Source of the DNA: Flavobacterium lipolyticum
Lineage (GTDB): Bacteria; Bacteroidota; Bacteroidia; Flavobacteriales; Flavobacteriaceae
Length of the DNA: 64,000 bases
Reading direction: 5' to 3'
Assembly (NCBI RefSeq): GCF_020905335.1
Contig: NZ_JAJJMN010000001.1
Location: forward strand, 1,798,001-1,862,000
Below the pieces are notes generated by a model, which saw only the letters and a program-made list of their open reading frames with translations, had not been told where the DNA came from and ran no database searches. Below, in pieces: positions 7,744 through 16,107 of the stretch. Made by a program: the position numbers and the translations under genes. Position 1 is the first letter of the stretch. Each line of letters starts with the position of its first letter.

Positions 7744-9804
7744 TTACCAGATTTTTACTCTTTTATCAGGATCAACATACATTTTGTCTCCCTTTTTAAT
7801 TCCGAAAGCATCGTAAAAGGCATCTACGTTCTGAACCGGAACAACAGCTCTGTACATTCCAGGTGAATGCGGATCTGTTTTTACCTGATTTTTAAGGGCT
7901 TCGTCTCTCGTTTTGGTTCTCCACACCGTTGCCCATGAGATAAAGAAACGTTGCTCCGGAGTAAATCCGTCAATCAATCCCGGATTCCCATGCGCTTTTA
8001 AATACAACTGCAAACCATCGTAAGCAGCATTAATACCACCTAAATCACCGATATTTTCGCCTAATGTAAATTTACCATCAACGTGAATACCCGGTAAAGG
8101 CTCTAAAGCACTGTATTGATCTGCCAAAGCGGTACCAAGTGCCGTAAATTGTTTTAAATCTTCCGGTGTCCACCAGTCTACCAGGTTTCCTTCGGCATTG
8201 TAACGTGCGCCTGAATCATCAAAACCATGAGAGATTTCATGACCAATAACCGCTCCGATACCTCCGTAGTTCACTGCTTCATCTGCCTGATAATTGTAGA
8301 ACGGAGGCTGTAAAATTGCTGCCGGGAATACAATCTCGTTGTACGATGGATTGAAATAAGCATTTACAGTCTGTGGCGACATTCCCCACTCGGTTTTATC
8401 AACTGGTTTGTATAATTTGTCGATTCCTTTTTTGAAATTCCACTTAGACAGATTTACCATATTCTCGAAATAACTTCCTCCCTCAGCTACACCTTTAATT
8501 TCAAGGGCCGAGTAGTCTTTCCATTTATCCGGATACCCTACTTTTACAGTAAGTTTATCCAGTTTTTCAATCGCTTTTATCTTTGTAGCCGCAGACATCC
8601 AGGTCAAATTATTAATACGGGTTTTGTATGCCTGAATTACGTTATGAATCATGTCTACCGCTTTTGCTTTTGCTTCAGCAGGAAACACTTTCTCTACATA
8701 TAACTTACCCAATGCTTCACCAACACTTGAATTTACCACCTGCAATGCTTTTTCTTCACGTGGCAATTGTTTGATCGCACCTCTTAAGGTCTTGCTGTAA
8801 AAATCAAAATTAGCCGTCTCCAAATCTGTTGACAACTCACTTGAATAAGAGTTAAGCAAATCCCATTTCAGGTATTCTTTCCAAAGTGCTACTTTATTCT
8901 CTGTAAAAACAGTTTGTAAAGCTTTCATGTATTTAGGCTCCGTCACTACTATACTCTGCAATTTTGCCAAACCAAGACTTGAGAGATAAGCATCCCAATT
9001 AATAGCAGGCGTTAATTTTTGAAGTTCAGCAACGGTCATTGGATTGTATTGCAAACGACTGTCTCTGCTTTCTACACGATTCAGTCTTGGTTTTGACAAT
9101 TGTGTTTCTAAGGCTAAAATTCCGGCAGCACTTTGCTTTGCTTTTTCCGGCGATTCGCCAGTAAACTGCATCACTCTCGCCAAATGAAGTACATATTTTG
9201 AACGCTTCTCTTTAGAATCTTTATCCTCAGAGATATAATAATCCTGATCCGGCAATCCTAATCTGTTTGGATAAAGCATTACGGAGTTTTTAGAACTATT
9301 TTTCTCATCGGCGCCAATATAAATTCCGAAAAATACGCTATTCCCTTCCTGTCCGATTTCAGTCAGGTATTTTTGAAGATCAGCAACATTTTTAATCGCA
9401 TCAATTTTTTTAAAGTAAGGCTGCAGCGGTTTTATACCCGCTTTGTTTCTCCCAACTGTATCTAAAATTGTTGAAAACAAGTTTACGGCTTTACCCTGGT
9501 CTGTATCTGATTTGTACTTTGGATTTTTAGAAGCCTCTTTCAGAATAGACATCGCGTCTTTATCCGTTTTTTTGATCAACTCATTGAAACTTCCCCATGT
9601 GGTACGATCATTAGGAATTTGAGTTTTGTCAAGCCAGGTTCCGTTTACATATTGGAAAAAGTCCTGACCGGCACTGATTTTAGGATTCATGTACGAAACA
9701 TTAATACCTGGTTCTTTGGAAGTTGCATTCTGAGCATTGACTGCTGTAAATGAAACTGCTGAAAAAAGGGCGCAGAACAAAGGTCTGCTAAATTGTCTTT
9801 TCAT
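7744..9804 (-). CDS. M13 family zinc metallopeptidase, copy 2
   Basis: Paralogue of the downstream M13 gene, also 686 residues. It has a signal peptide ending near VNAQ, an N-terminal lobe with YVNGTWLDKT, and the catalytic lobe with HEISH (about 520) and ENIGD. The two proteins are nearly the same from KPVDKTEWGM to the C-terminus. At DNA level many third positions in that part differ, so the likeness is old and kept by selection rather than by recent gene conversion. A -7 box, TACGTTTG, lies before the start, and its own hairpin terminator follows the stop. Likely periplasmic or lipid-free envelope peptidase; substrates unknown. Confidence 0.95.
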   Translation of the reverse strand: MKRQFSRPLFCALFSAVSFTAVNAQNATSKEPGINVSYMNPKISAGQDFFQYVNGTWLDKTQIPNDRTTWGSFNELIKKTDKDAMSILKEASKNPKYKSDTDQGKAVNLFSTILDTVGRNKAGIKPLQPYFKKIDAIKNVADLQKYLTEIGQEGNSVFFGIYIGADEKNSSKNSVMLYPNRLGLPDQDYYISEDKDSKEKRSKYVLHLARVMQFTGESPEKAKQSAAGILALETQLSKPRLNRVESRDSRLQYNPMTVAELQKLTPAINWDAYLSSLGLAKLQSIVVTEPKYMKALQTVFTENKVALWKEYLKWDLLNSYSSELSTDLETANFDFYSKTLRGAIKQLPREEKALQVVNSSVGEALGKLYVEKVFPAEAKAKAVDMIHNVIQAYKTRINNLTWMSAATKIKAIEKLDKLTVKVGYPDKWKDYSALEIKGVAEGGSYFENMVNLSKWNFKKGIDKLYKPVDKTEWGMSPQTVNAYFNPSYNEIVFPAAILQPPFYNYQADEAVNYGGIGAVIGHEISHGFDDSGARYNAEGNLVDWWTPEDLKQFTALGTALADQYSALEPLPGIHVDGKFTLGENIGDLGGINAAYDGLQLYLKAHGNPGLIDGFTPEQRFFISWATVWRTKTRDEALKNQVKTDPHSPGMYRAVVPVQNVDAFYDAFGIKKGDKMYVDPDKRVKIW

Positions 9805-9829
9805 TTATATTTAAGTTTTGGTGGTTGTA

Positions 9830-9837
9830 CAAACGTA
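9830..9837 (-). promoter_or_regulatory. -7 element for M13 copy 2
   Basis: The minus strand reads TACGTTTG, matching TAnnTTTG, about 25 nt before the ATG. The surrounding bases match those before copy 1 at most positions. Confidence 0.5.
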
Positions 9838-9930
9838 TTCCTAATATCCGGAACGTAATGTTAAATTTTTTAAAATAATTGTAAAAACTCCAATATTATA
9901 ACATCAAAATAGATCTTCTCAAATATTTTC

Positions 9931-10929
9931 ATGTTTTTATCATCGGTTTTTAACTCTATATTAGAATACTTTTTCGAATATTTGTTACACCGAATTGAAA
10001 TAAAAGTGAAAGCAAAAATTCAAAATGCCGTTTCAGGAAAAATTGAAGCTATCGGATTACCGATTTTGGCTTTATGCTGGGTAAGTTTTTTTTGGGGAAC
10101 CACCTGGCTGGCCTCTAAAGAAGGCGTAAAACACATGCCTGCTTTACAGCTGGCCACCATTCGTCAGTTTTTAGGCGGAATTTTATATGTCGGATATTTT
10201 CTTCTGAAAAAACAGCCCTGGCCAAAAGGCAGACAGTGGCGTACGATCCTAATTTTGTCCTTTTTGAATTTTGTATGCAGCAACGGTTTAAGCACCTGGG
10301 GTGTAAAATACATGAGCAGTGGACTTGGAGCGATCATTAGTGCTTTATTTCCGATCTGGATTATTATCATCAACTTCTTTAACGGTCAAAAAATTGCCAA
10401 AATGGCTTTGATAGGCATCCTGATCAGTTTTGGAGGGGTCTGTATTATTTTTATGGACTATATCTCTGATTTTCTCCGACCTGATTTTCAATTTGGAATT
10501 ATACTGATGACGGCTTCTACCATAACCTGGGCATTCGGAATACTCGAAACAAAGAAACAAGCATCCAGTTTTAACCCCTATTTCAGTTTAGGATTGCAAA
10601 TGCTGATTTCCAGTATTTTTCTTTTTGGAGTTACGGAAGCTGCAGGAGTTAATATTCCCCTAAGCGAAATTCCATTGCCTTCTTTGTGGTCTATTGCATA
10701 TCTGGTTCTTATTGGGTCGGTTTTAACTTTCATCGCTTTTATCTATTCGCTGCAGCATCTTCCAACAGAGATCAGCAGTATTTATGTATACATCAATCCA
10801 ATTGTTGCGATGATTTTAGGCTCGTTCATCTTTGGAGAAACCCTTACGCAGGCGATCGCGATTGGTACCATCGTAACCTTAACAGGACTGTATTTGGTAA
10901 ACAAGACTATTCGGAAAACCAAAAAATAA
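9931..10929 (+). CDS. EamA/DMT family transporter
   Basis: Inner-membrane transporter of the drug/metabolite superfamily with the usual ten transmembrane helices in two EamA repeats. The first starts near LPILALCWVSFFWGTTW. The second is clear at SLWSIAYLVLIGSVLTFIAF and contains the signature YINPIVAMILGSFIFGETLT near the end. The annotated N-terminus has about 42 residues before the first typical helix (MFLSSVFNSILEYFFEY...), longer than usual. No other ATG lies before residue 69, so either the extension is real or a non-ATG start is used. The substrate cannot be inferred. Transcribed alone, away from the M13 genes. Confidence 0.9.
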   Translation: MFLSSVFNSILEYFFEYLLHRIEIKVKAKIQNAVSGKIEAIGLPILALCWVSFFWGTTWLASKEGVKHMPALQLATIRQFLGGILYVGYFLLKKQPWPKGRQWRTILILSFLNFVCSNGLSTWGVKYMSSGLGAIISALFPIWIIIINFFNGQKIAKMALIGILISFGGVCIIFMDYISDFLRPDFQFGIILMTASTITWAFGILETKKQASSFNPYFSLGLQMLISSIFLFGVTEAAGVNIPLSEIPLPSLWSIAYLVLIGSVLTFIAFIYSLQHLPTEISSIYVYINPIVAMILGSFIFGETLTQAIAIGTIVTLTGLYLVNKTIRKTKK

Positions 10930-10953
10930 AAATTTGTTTATTGGTGTCAATCT

Positions 10954-11044
10954 GCTTTAGCCCTTTGAGGGCTTTGGGTATTATTATCATCATTATCATT
11001 CATAGCGAGTTGCGTCATGCTCATGCTTTTGGGCTTTCAGCCTT
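10954..11044. repeat. Dispersed three-hairpin element, copy A
   Basis: Contains three short inverted repeats in order: gccctttgagggc, a catagcg/cgtcatg-type stem, and ggctttcagcc. The same order and spacing occur at 26184-26270 with different bases in places. No gene is seen between 10930 and 11130 apart from this element. Confidence 0.55.
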
Positions 11045-11106
11045 ATTTCACTCCTTATAACCTGTTAAAAACTAAGCTCTCTTAGGATTTTGAGAAGTGC
11101 TTTTCG

Positions 11107-11114
11107 TATTTTTG
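11107..11114 (+). promoter_or_regulatory. -7 element for the SCO gene
   Basis: TATTTTTG matches TAnnTTTG and sits 16 nt before the ATG. A TTTG at 11089-11092 is closer than the usual -33 spacing (14 bp). Confidence 0.45.
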
Positions 11115-11130
11115 CCCCCAAATTGCTTTT

Positions 11131-11796
11131 ATGAAATCTTTTCTATACAAATACCGTAAATTCTTTATTGTTCTTATTGTATTTTCAACCGTTACTATAT
11201 CTTTATTTTACTCGGCTTTAAAACCGCAAAAAACTTTACCTATTTACAATCCTGCCGATGTAAATCCGGAACTGGTAGACAGCACGGTTCAATATAAAAG
11301 CAAATACCATACAATTGCCGATTTTTCGTTTGTGAATCAAAATGGAGATACTATTACCCAGAAGAATTACGAAGGAAAGATCTATGTGGCCGACTTTTTT
11401 TTCACCACCTGCGGTTCAATCTGCCCAAAAATGACGACCAATCTGGAGGATGTTCAAAAAGCAGTTTTAAACAATCCGAAAGTGATGCTGCTTTCTCATA
11501 CCGTATTTCCTGAGGTTGACAGTATTCCCGTACTGAAAGCCTATGCTATAAAACATGCTGTGGTCGACAGTAAATGGAATCTGGTTACGGGCGATAAAAA
11601 AGAAATTTATACGATGGCACGAAAATCATATCTGGCTGTAAAACTCGGACGTCCTGATCAGCTTTACGATATGGTGCATACCGAGAATTTTGTTTTGGTG
11701 GATCAAAAAAGACGTGTTCGTGGTTTTTATGACGGAACAAATAAAGAAGAAATTAAACGTCTTTTAGAAGACATTAATTTTCTGTGCCAGGAGTAG
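11131..11796 (+). CDS. SCO1/SenC family copper chaperone-like protein
   Basis: Membrane-anchored thioredoxin-fold protein of the SCO family, which helps assemble the CuA centre of cytochrome c oxidase or controls thiol redox state. One N-terminal transmembrane helix spans about residues 10-29. The copper/thiol motif is CGSIC (Cys94 and Cys98) in FFFTTCGSICPKM, and the third ligand is probably the His in YDMVHTENF near residue 185. Length 221 is typical. The gene stands alone between the EamA gene and the feo operon. No oxidase genes are in the window, so the role is by family. Confidence 0.92.
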   Translation: MKSFLYKYRKFFIVLIVFSTVTISLFYSALKPQKTLPIYNPADVNPELVDSTVQYKSKYHTIADFSFVNQNGDTITQKNYEGKIYVADFFFTTCGSICPKMTTNLEDVQKAVLNNPKVMLLSHTVFPEVDSIPVLKAYAIKHAVVDSKWNLVTGDKKEIYTMARKSYLAVKLGRPDQLYDMVHTENFVLVDQKRRVRGFYDGTNKEEIKRLLEDINFLCQE

Positions 11797-11888
11797 TCCC
11801 TCAAAAGAACAATCGCGAAATTCATTAAATTCAGTCTAAAATCCCTTATTTTTAGAAAGATTTAGCATTTCCGCAAGTGTTAAATACC

Positions 11889-11917
11889 TTGAAATAAAGA
11901 ATAAATGCCTATTTTTG
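11889..11917 (+). promoter_or_regulatory. feoAB promoter
   Basis: A -33 box (cTTG at 11888-11891) and a -7 box, TATTTTTG (11910-11917), are separated by 18 bp, the normal Bacteroidota arrangement. It lies 25 bp before the proposed feoA start. Confidence 0.6.
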
Positions 11918-11942
11918 CAATCTAAATTCAATCTAAATAAGC

Positions 11943-12182
11943 TTGCAAAATACTATCCACACTCTGAAAAAAGGCGAAAAAGCCATTATCAAAGATTTTG
12001 ATATCGATCTTATTCCTCTAAAACTACTAGAAATGGGTTGTTTGCCGGGCAACTTAGTTGAATTACTGCAAATTGCGCCTTTTGGCGACCCCCTGTATTT
12101 AGACATTAATGGCTCACATGTAGCCATTCGCGTTGAAACTGCTCGTGAAATTGAAGTTGAACTTATCAAAACCAATTTGTAA
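11943..12182 (+). CDS. feoA: Ferrous iron transport protein A
   Basis: Small SH3-like cytosolic protein that works with FeoB in ferrous iron uptake. The 79 residues carry the family pattern: an N-terminal L-KKGE-A segment, the LLEMGCLPGN turn, then GDPLYLDINGSHVAIR and a C-terminal ELIKTN. The start is TTG at 11943. No in-frame ATG precedes the conserved part, the next ATG falls at residue 31 inside the conserved core, and the consensus promoter ends 25 bp upstream. The stop overlaps the feoB start by one base (TAATG), indicating translational coupling. Confidence 0.93.
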   Translation: MQNTIHTLKKGEKAIIKDFDIDLIPLKLLEMGCLPGNLVELLQIAPFGDPLYLDINGSHVAIRVETAREIEVELIKTNL

Positions 12183-14281
12183 TGAGCATTCAAAATATCA
12201 ACGTCGCCCTTATTGGGAATCCGAATACCGGAAAAACTTCTGTTTTCAATCAGCTAACCGGATTAAATCAACAGGTTGGGAATTATCCCGGAATTACCGT
12301 TGAGAAAAAAATCGGTTTCTGTAAGTTACCACACAATATCAAAGCCAACATTCTGGATTTGCCGGGAACCTATAGTCTGAATGCCAGCTCTATGGACGAA
12401 AGTGTGGTTATCGAATTGTTACTGAACAAAAACGACAAATTATATCCGGATGTAGCGGTAGTGGTTACAGATGTCGAAAATCTGAAACGTAATTTACTGA
12501 TTTACACTCAAATTAAAGATCTTGAAATTCCAACGATTCTGGTCATTAACATGTCAGACCGCATGGAAAGCAAGGGTATTACTTTGGATATTCCGTATCT
12601 GGAGGAAAAACTAAAAACAAAAATTGCTTTGGTAAGTTCCCGAAAAGGTTTGGGAATTGAAGAACTGAAAGAACTAATTGTTGCGTATAAAAATATTCCT
12701 CACGAGCCTTGCCTGAACGCATCGGTTATTGATCAGGCGTATTTTGAAAAACTACAGGAAGCTTTTCCGAATCAGTTGCTATACAAGCTTTGGCTGGTAA
12801 TTACGCAGGATGTGAATTTTTCGAACCTCGATCGCAATGAAATCAGAAGTACTTTTACTAAGTCGCATTCGGAACTAAAACGCTTACAGCAAAAAGAAAC
12901 GATCAAGCGTTATCAGTTTATAAATGATGTTTTAAAAGAAGGTTTAAAAGTAGATGCCTCAATGGCGAAGGATATCAGAGCGAAACTGGATCGTGTTTTA
13001 ACCCATAAAGTTTGGGGTTATGTCATTTTCCTGGCTATTTTATTTCTGATCTTCCAGTCTATTTTCAGTTGGTCAACTATTCCTATGGATTTCATAGACA
13101 GCTCTTTTGCTTCCTTAAGCAGCTGGGTTGCCGCAGAACTGCCAAGCGGAATTCTCACCGACTTACTTTCTCAGGGAATTGTGCCGGGAATTGGCGGTGT
13201 GATCATTTTTATTCCACAAATTGCCTTTCTGTTTCTGTTCATTTCGATTTTAGAAGAAAGTGGTTATATGAGCCGTGTGGTCTTTTTGATGGATAAAATC
13301 ATGCGAAAATTTGGTTTGTCCGGAAAGAGTGTCGTGCCTTTAATTTCAGGAACGGCCTGTGCTATTCCGGCCATTATGGCTACCCGAAATATCGAAAACT
13401 GGAAAGAACGACTGATTACAATTCTGGTAACTCCTTTTACTACCTGCTCTGCCAGACTGCCTGTTTACACGATCATTATTTCATTGGTAATTCCGGACGA
13501 ACGCCTTTTTGGAATCTTAAACATGCAGGGATTAGCTTTGATGTTATTGTATTTACTAGGTTTTGCAACTGCAATTCTTGCTTCTTATATCCTGGACAAA
13601 ATACTGAAGATTAGTTCAAAGACCTATTTTGTGGTAGAAATGCCAAGTTATAAATTGCCGCTGTTCAAAAACGTTGCGATTAATGTTGTGGAGAAAACAA
13701 AAGCTTTCGTAGTGGGTGCCGGTAAAATTATCTTAGCCATATCTGTGATCTTATGGTTTTTAGCTTCGTATGGTCCCGGAAAAGATTTTAATGAAGCCGA
13801 GACTATTGTAAAAGAGAGATTTGCAGATACTACTTTAGATGAAACTCAGTTTGAAAATGAAGTCGCTTCGCAAAAACTGGAAAACTCTTATATCGGTTTG
13901 ATGGGAAGAGCCATAGAACCTGTTATTTCTCCTTTAGGTTACGACTGGAAAATCGGAATTGCGTTAATCAGTTCCTTTGCCGCGCGTGAAGTGTTCGTGG
14001 GAACTCTTGCAACCATATACAGTGTTGGAGACACGGATAACGAATCTACCATAAGAAGTAAAATGCAGGAAGAGATCAATCCGGAAACGGGTCATAAGAT
14101 TTTTAATTTTGCCTCTGGTATATCCTTATTGCTTTTTTATGCTTTTGCGATGCAATGTGCCAGTACGCTCGCCATCACCAAGAAGGAAACCAATTCCTGG
14201 AAATGGCCTGCCATGCAGCTTGTCCTGATGAGTGGTCTTGCCTATTTTGTTGCATTAATAGCGTATCAACTTTTAAAATAA
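12182..14281 (+). CDS. feoB: Ferrous iron transport protein B
   Basis: Inner-membrane Fe(II) transporter with an N-terminal G-protein domain. The P-loop GNPNTGKTS is at residues 12-20, the G3 motif appears as DLPGTYSL, and a G4-like motif (NMSD) follows. A helical spacer leads to the membrane part from about residue 275, with the Gate repeats seen in PLISGTACAIPAIMATR and FTTCSARLPVYT, and the second gate around SSFAAREVFVGTL. The Cys in these segments are candidates for the iron path. Length 699 is full size. It is translationally coupled to feoA and followed 6 bp later by a small Cys-rich membrane peptide. The operon is likely induced by iron shortage, but I do not see a clear Fur box. Confidence 0.97.
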   Translation: MSIQNINVALIGNPNTGKTSVFNQLTGLNQQVGNYPGITVEKKIGFCKLPHNIKANILDLPGTYSLNASSMDESVVIELLLNKNDKLYPDVAVVVTDVENLKRNLLIYTQIKDLEIPTILVINMSDRMESKGITLDIPYLEEKLKTKIALVSSRKGLGIEELKELIVAYKNIPHEPCLNASVIDQAYFEKLQEAFPNQLLYKLWLVITQDVNFSNLDRNEIRSTFTKSHSELKRLQQKETIKRYQFINDVLKEGLKVDASMAKDIRAKLDRVLTHKVWGYVIFLAILFLIFQSIFSWSTIPMDFIDSSFASLSSWVAAELPSGILTDLLSQGIVPGIGGVIIFIPQIAFLFLFISILEESGYMSRVVFLMDKIMRKFGLSGKSVVPLISGTACAIPAIMATRNIENWKERLITILVTPFTTCSARLPVYTIIISLVIPDERLFGILNMQGLALMLLYLLGFATAILASYILDKILKISSKTYFVVEMPSYKLPLFKNVAINVVEKTKAFVVGAGKIILAISVILWFLASYGPGKDFNEAETIVKERFADTTLDETQFENEVASQKLENSYIGLMGRAIEPVISPLGYDWKIGIALISSFAAREVFVGTLATIYSVGDTDNESTIRSKMQEEINPETGHKIFNFASGISLLLFYAFAMQCASTLAITKKETNSWKWPAMQLVLMSGLAYFVALIAYQLLK

Positions 14282-14287
14282 ACGATC

Positions 14288-14410
14288 ATGGTACAGGAAA
14301 TTATCGCTTTTATCATATTATTCATTGCCGTTGGGTACCTCATCAAAAAGTTCTTTTGGAAATCTAAAAAGAAGAAAGATTGTGGGGATGGGAATTGTGG
14401 GTGTTCGTAA
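14288..14410 (+). CDS. FeoB-associated Cys-rich membrane peptide, 40 aa
   Basis: A 40-residue ORF starts 6 bp after the feoB stop. Residues 4-23 form one transmembrane helix (IIAFIILFIAVGYLIKKFFW). A Lys-rich stretch and a C-terminal Cys cluster, CGDGNCGC (32-39), follow. This matches the small FeoB-associated Cys-rich membrane proteins seen behind feoB in many bacteria. A role in metal relay or in stabilising FeoB is likely but unproven. The position, the coupling distance and the motif support it despite its short length. Confidence 0.85.
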   Translation: MVQEIIAFIILFIAVGYLIKKFFWKSKKKKDCGDGNCGCS

Positions 14411-15265
14411 TTTTTAAGGTACTAAGCTTCTGAGGTACTGAGGTACTAAGTTTTTTTCTGTTTATAAATTGTTCCTATGGAACGCTCGCAATAATAAAAA
14501 AAGGGGGCTTCGGCTTCGCTCAGCCTGACATTCCACTATCATTATCTGGGTGTCAGGCTGAGCGAAGCCGAAGCCCTTTCTCTATTAAAAACTGAAAACT
14601 GAGACTGAGTAGTACTTCCCTCCTTCCCCTTATTCATAAAACTAGGCCGGTTCTCTCAGCCTGACATTCCACTATCATTATCTGGGTGTCAGGCTGAGAG
14701 AAGTCGAAGCCCTTTCTCTATTAAAAACTGAAAACTGAGACTGAGACTGAGTAGTACTTCCCTCCTTCCACTTATTCATAAAACTAGGCCGGTTCTCTCA
14801 ACCTGACATTCCAATATCATTATCTGGGTGTCAGGCTGAGTGAAGTCGAAGCCCTTTCTCTATTAAAAACTGAAAACTGAGACTGAGACTGAGTAGTACT
14901 TCCCTCCTTCCCCTTATTCATAAAACTAAGCCGGTTCTCTCAGCCTGACATTCCACTATCATTATCTGGGTGTCAGGCTGAGTAAAGCCGAAGTCCTTTC
15001 TCTATTAAAAACTGAAAACTGAGACTGAGACTGAGTAGTACTTCCTTCTTCCCCTTATTCATAAAACTAGGCCGGTTCTCTCAGCCTGACATTCCACTAT
15101 CATTATCTGGGTGTCAGGCTGAGCGAAGTCGAAGCCCTTTCTCTATTAAAAACTGAAAACTGAGACTGAGACTAAAAAAAATACAACTCCATAAGCCTTC
15201 GACTCCGCTCAGGGTGACACCACGGCTGTTGAGACCAAAAACTGAGACTGAGACTAGAAAACCCC
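14411..15265. other. Gene-free repeat region between feo and the HD hydrolase
   Basis: No coding potential seen. Besides the five-unit array it holds a short hairpin, gttcctatggaac (14471-14483), a (gagact)n tract at the end of each unit, and a separate string, ccttcgactccgctcaggg (15197-15215). That string resembles a dispersed repeat common in flavobacterial intergenic DNA. Confidence 0.7.
14505..15175. repeat. Tandem array of five ~140-bp hairpin units
   Basis: The phrase cagcctgacattcca or a close variant recurs at 14521, 14657, 14799, 14941 and 15082, giving periods of 136, 142, 142 and 141 bp. Each unit has an inverted repeat around a 20-nt loop, then an AT-rich part (ctattaaaaactgaaaactg), a gagact tract and agtagtacttcc. 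In the first unit the arms are perfect over 26 nt (14505-14530 with 14551-14576). In the others pairing is perfect for 10-16 nt. Confidence 0.88.
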
Positions 15266-15919
15266 TTACTTCTCCCCCTCCCATTCCGCATAAAACTGTG
15301 CCAGGAATGTTTCCATAAAACGATGTCTTTCTGCGGCAATTTGCTTACCGGTTTCAGTATTCATCTTATCCTTCAAAAGCAAAAGCTTTTCATAAAAATG
15401 ATTGATCGTTGGTGCCGTATTCTTTTTGTATTCCTCTTTTGTCATATTGGTTACGGGTGCAATTGCAGGATCATAAAGCGTTCTGTTTTTAAATCCGCCA
15501 TAGTTAAATGCTCTTGCTACTCCAATGGCTCCAATTGCGTCTAAACGGTCCGCATCCTGAACGATATCTAATTCTACAGAAGAAAACCTCTTTTCAAAAT
15601 TTCCGCCCTTATAGGAGATGTTTTCGATGATGTTTACCACATGCTGAATTATTTCCTCTGCAACTTTCTCTGATTCCAGAAATAAACGAGCTGTTTTAGG
15701 GCCAATGGTCTCATCTCCATTGTGGAATTTACTGTCGGCAATATCATGAAGCAAAGCTCCCAATTGCACTATGGCAAGATCACAGTCAGTTCCTTTGGCA
15801 ATTAAAAGTGCATTTTTATAAACACGTTCAATATGAAACCAATCGTGTCCACCTTCGGCATCGTTTAATTTCTCTTTTACAAAAGCAATCGTTTTATTTA
15901 TAAGTTCGGAGTTATTCAT
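15266..15919 (-). CDS. HD domain phosphohydrolase
   Basis: Cytosolic metal-dependent phosphohydrolase of the HD superfamily, 217 residues, close to the YedJ/uncharacterised HD group. The first His lies in GGHDWFHIERVYKN (about residues 19-32), the HD pair in LGALLHDIADSKF, and a further Asp in IVQDADRLDAIGAIG. The substrate is unknown; relatives act on nucleotides or small phosphate esters. It lies downstream of the desaturase gene, with a hairpin terminator between them, so it probably has its own transcript. Confidence 0.9.
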   Translation of the reverse strand: MNNSELINKTIAFVKEKLNDAEGGHDWFHIERVYKNALLIAKGTDCDLAIVQLGALLHDIADSKFHNGDETIGPKTARLFLESEKVAEEIIQHVVNIIENISYKGGNFEKRFSSVELDIVQDADRLDAIGAIGVARAFNYGGFKNRTLYDPAIAPVTNMTKEEYKKNTAPTINHFYEKLLLLKDKMNTETGKQIAAERHRFMETFLAQFYAEWEGEK

Positions 15920-15999
15920 AGTATTTATAGTTTGCGGTAAATGTCATACACCTCAAGCAGGTGAAAAAGATTTACTCTGGTATTTTGTACTTTAAATAA

Positions 16000-16046
16000 A
16001 AATTGTTGATTGTCAAAGCTTTGAAACTTCAACAATCAACAATATG
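16000..16046 (-). terminator. Intrinsic terminator after the desaturase gene
   Basis: A perfect 12-bp stem (attgttgattgt at 16002-16013 with its complement at 16032-16043) encloses an 18-nt loop containing the palindrome caaagctttg. T-rich sequence follows in the minus direction. Confidence 0.7.
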
Positions 16047-16107
16047 TTTTTCAGCTATTCTGCTTAAAGTTTTACAAATCTAAACTCTAAAATCAGAAAT
16101 CTGTACT

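Noticed and set aside
5410..9804. Recent gene conversion between the two M13 genes
   Set aside because: The near-identical protein segment carries many synonymous differences between the copies, so the DNA is not recently homogenised.
10686..11060. 124-codon frame overlapping the end of the EamA gene
   Set aside because: Out-of-frame reading of the transporter that runs into the dispersed element; Cys/Trp-rich nonsense composition.
14505..15175. CRISPR array
   Set aside because: Units are about 140 bp and similar over their whole length, with no short constant repeat and unique spacers, and no cas genes are near.
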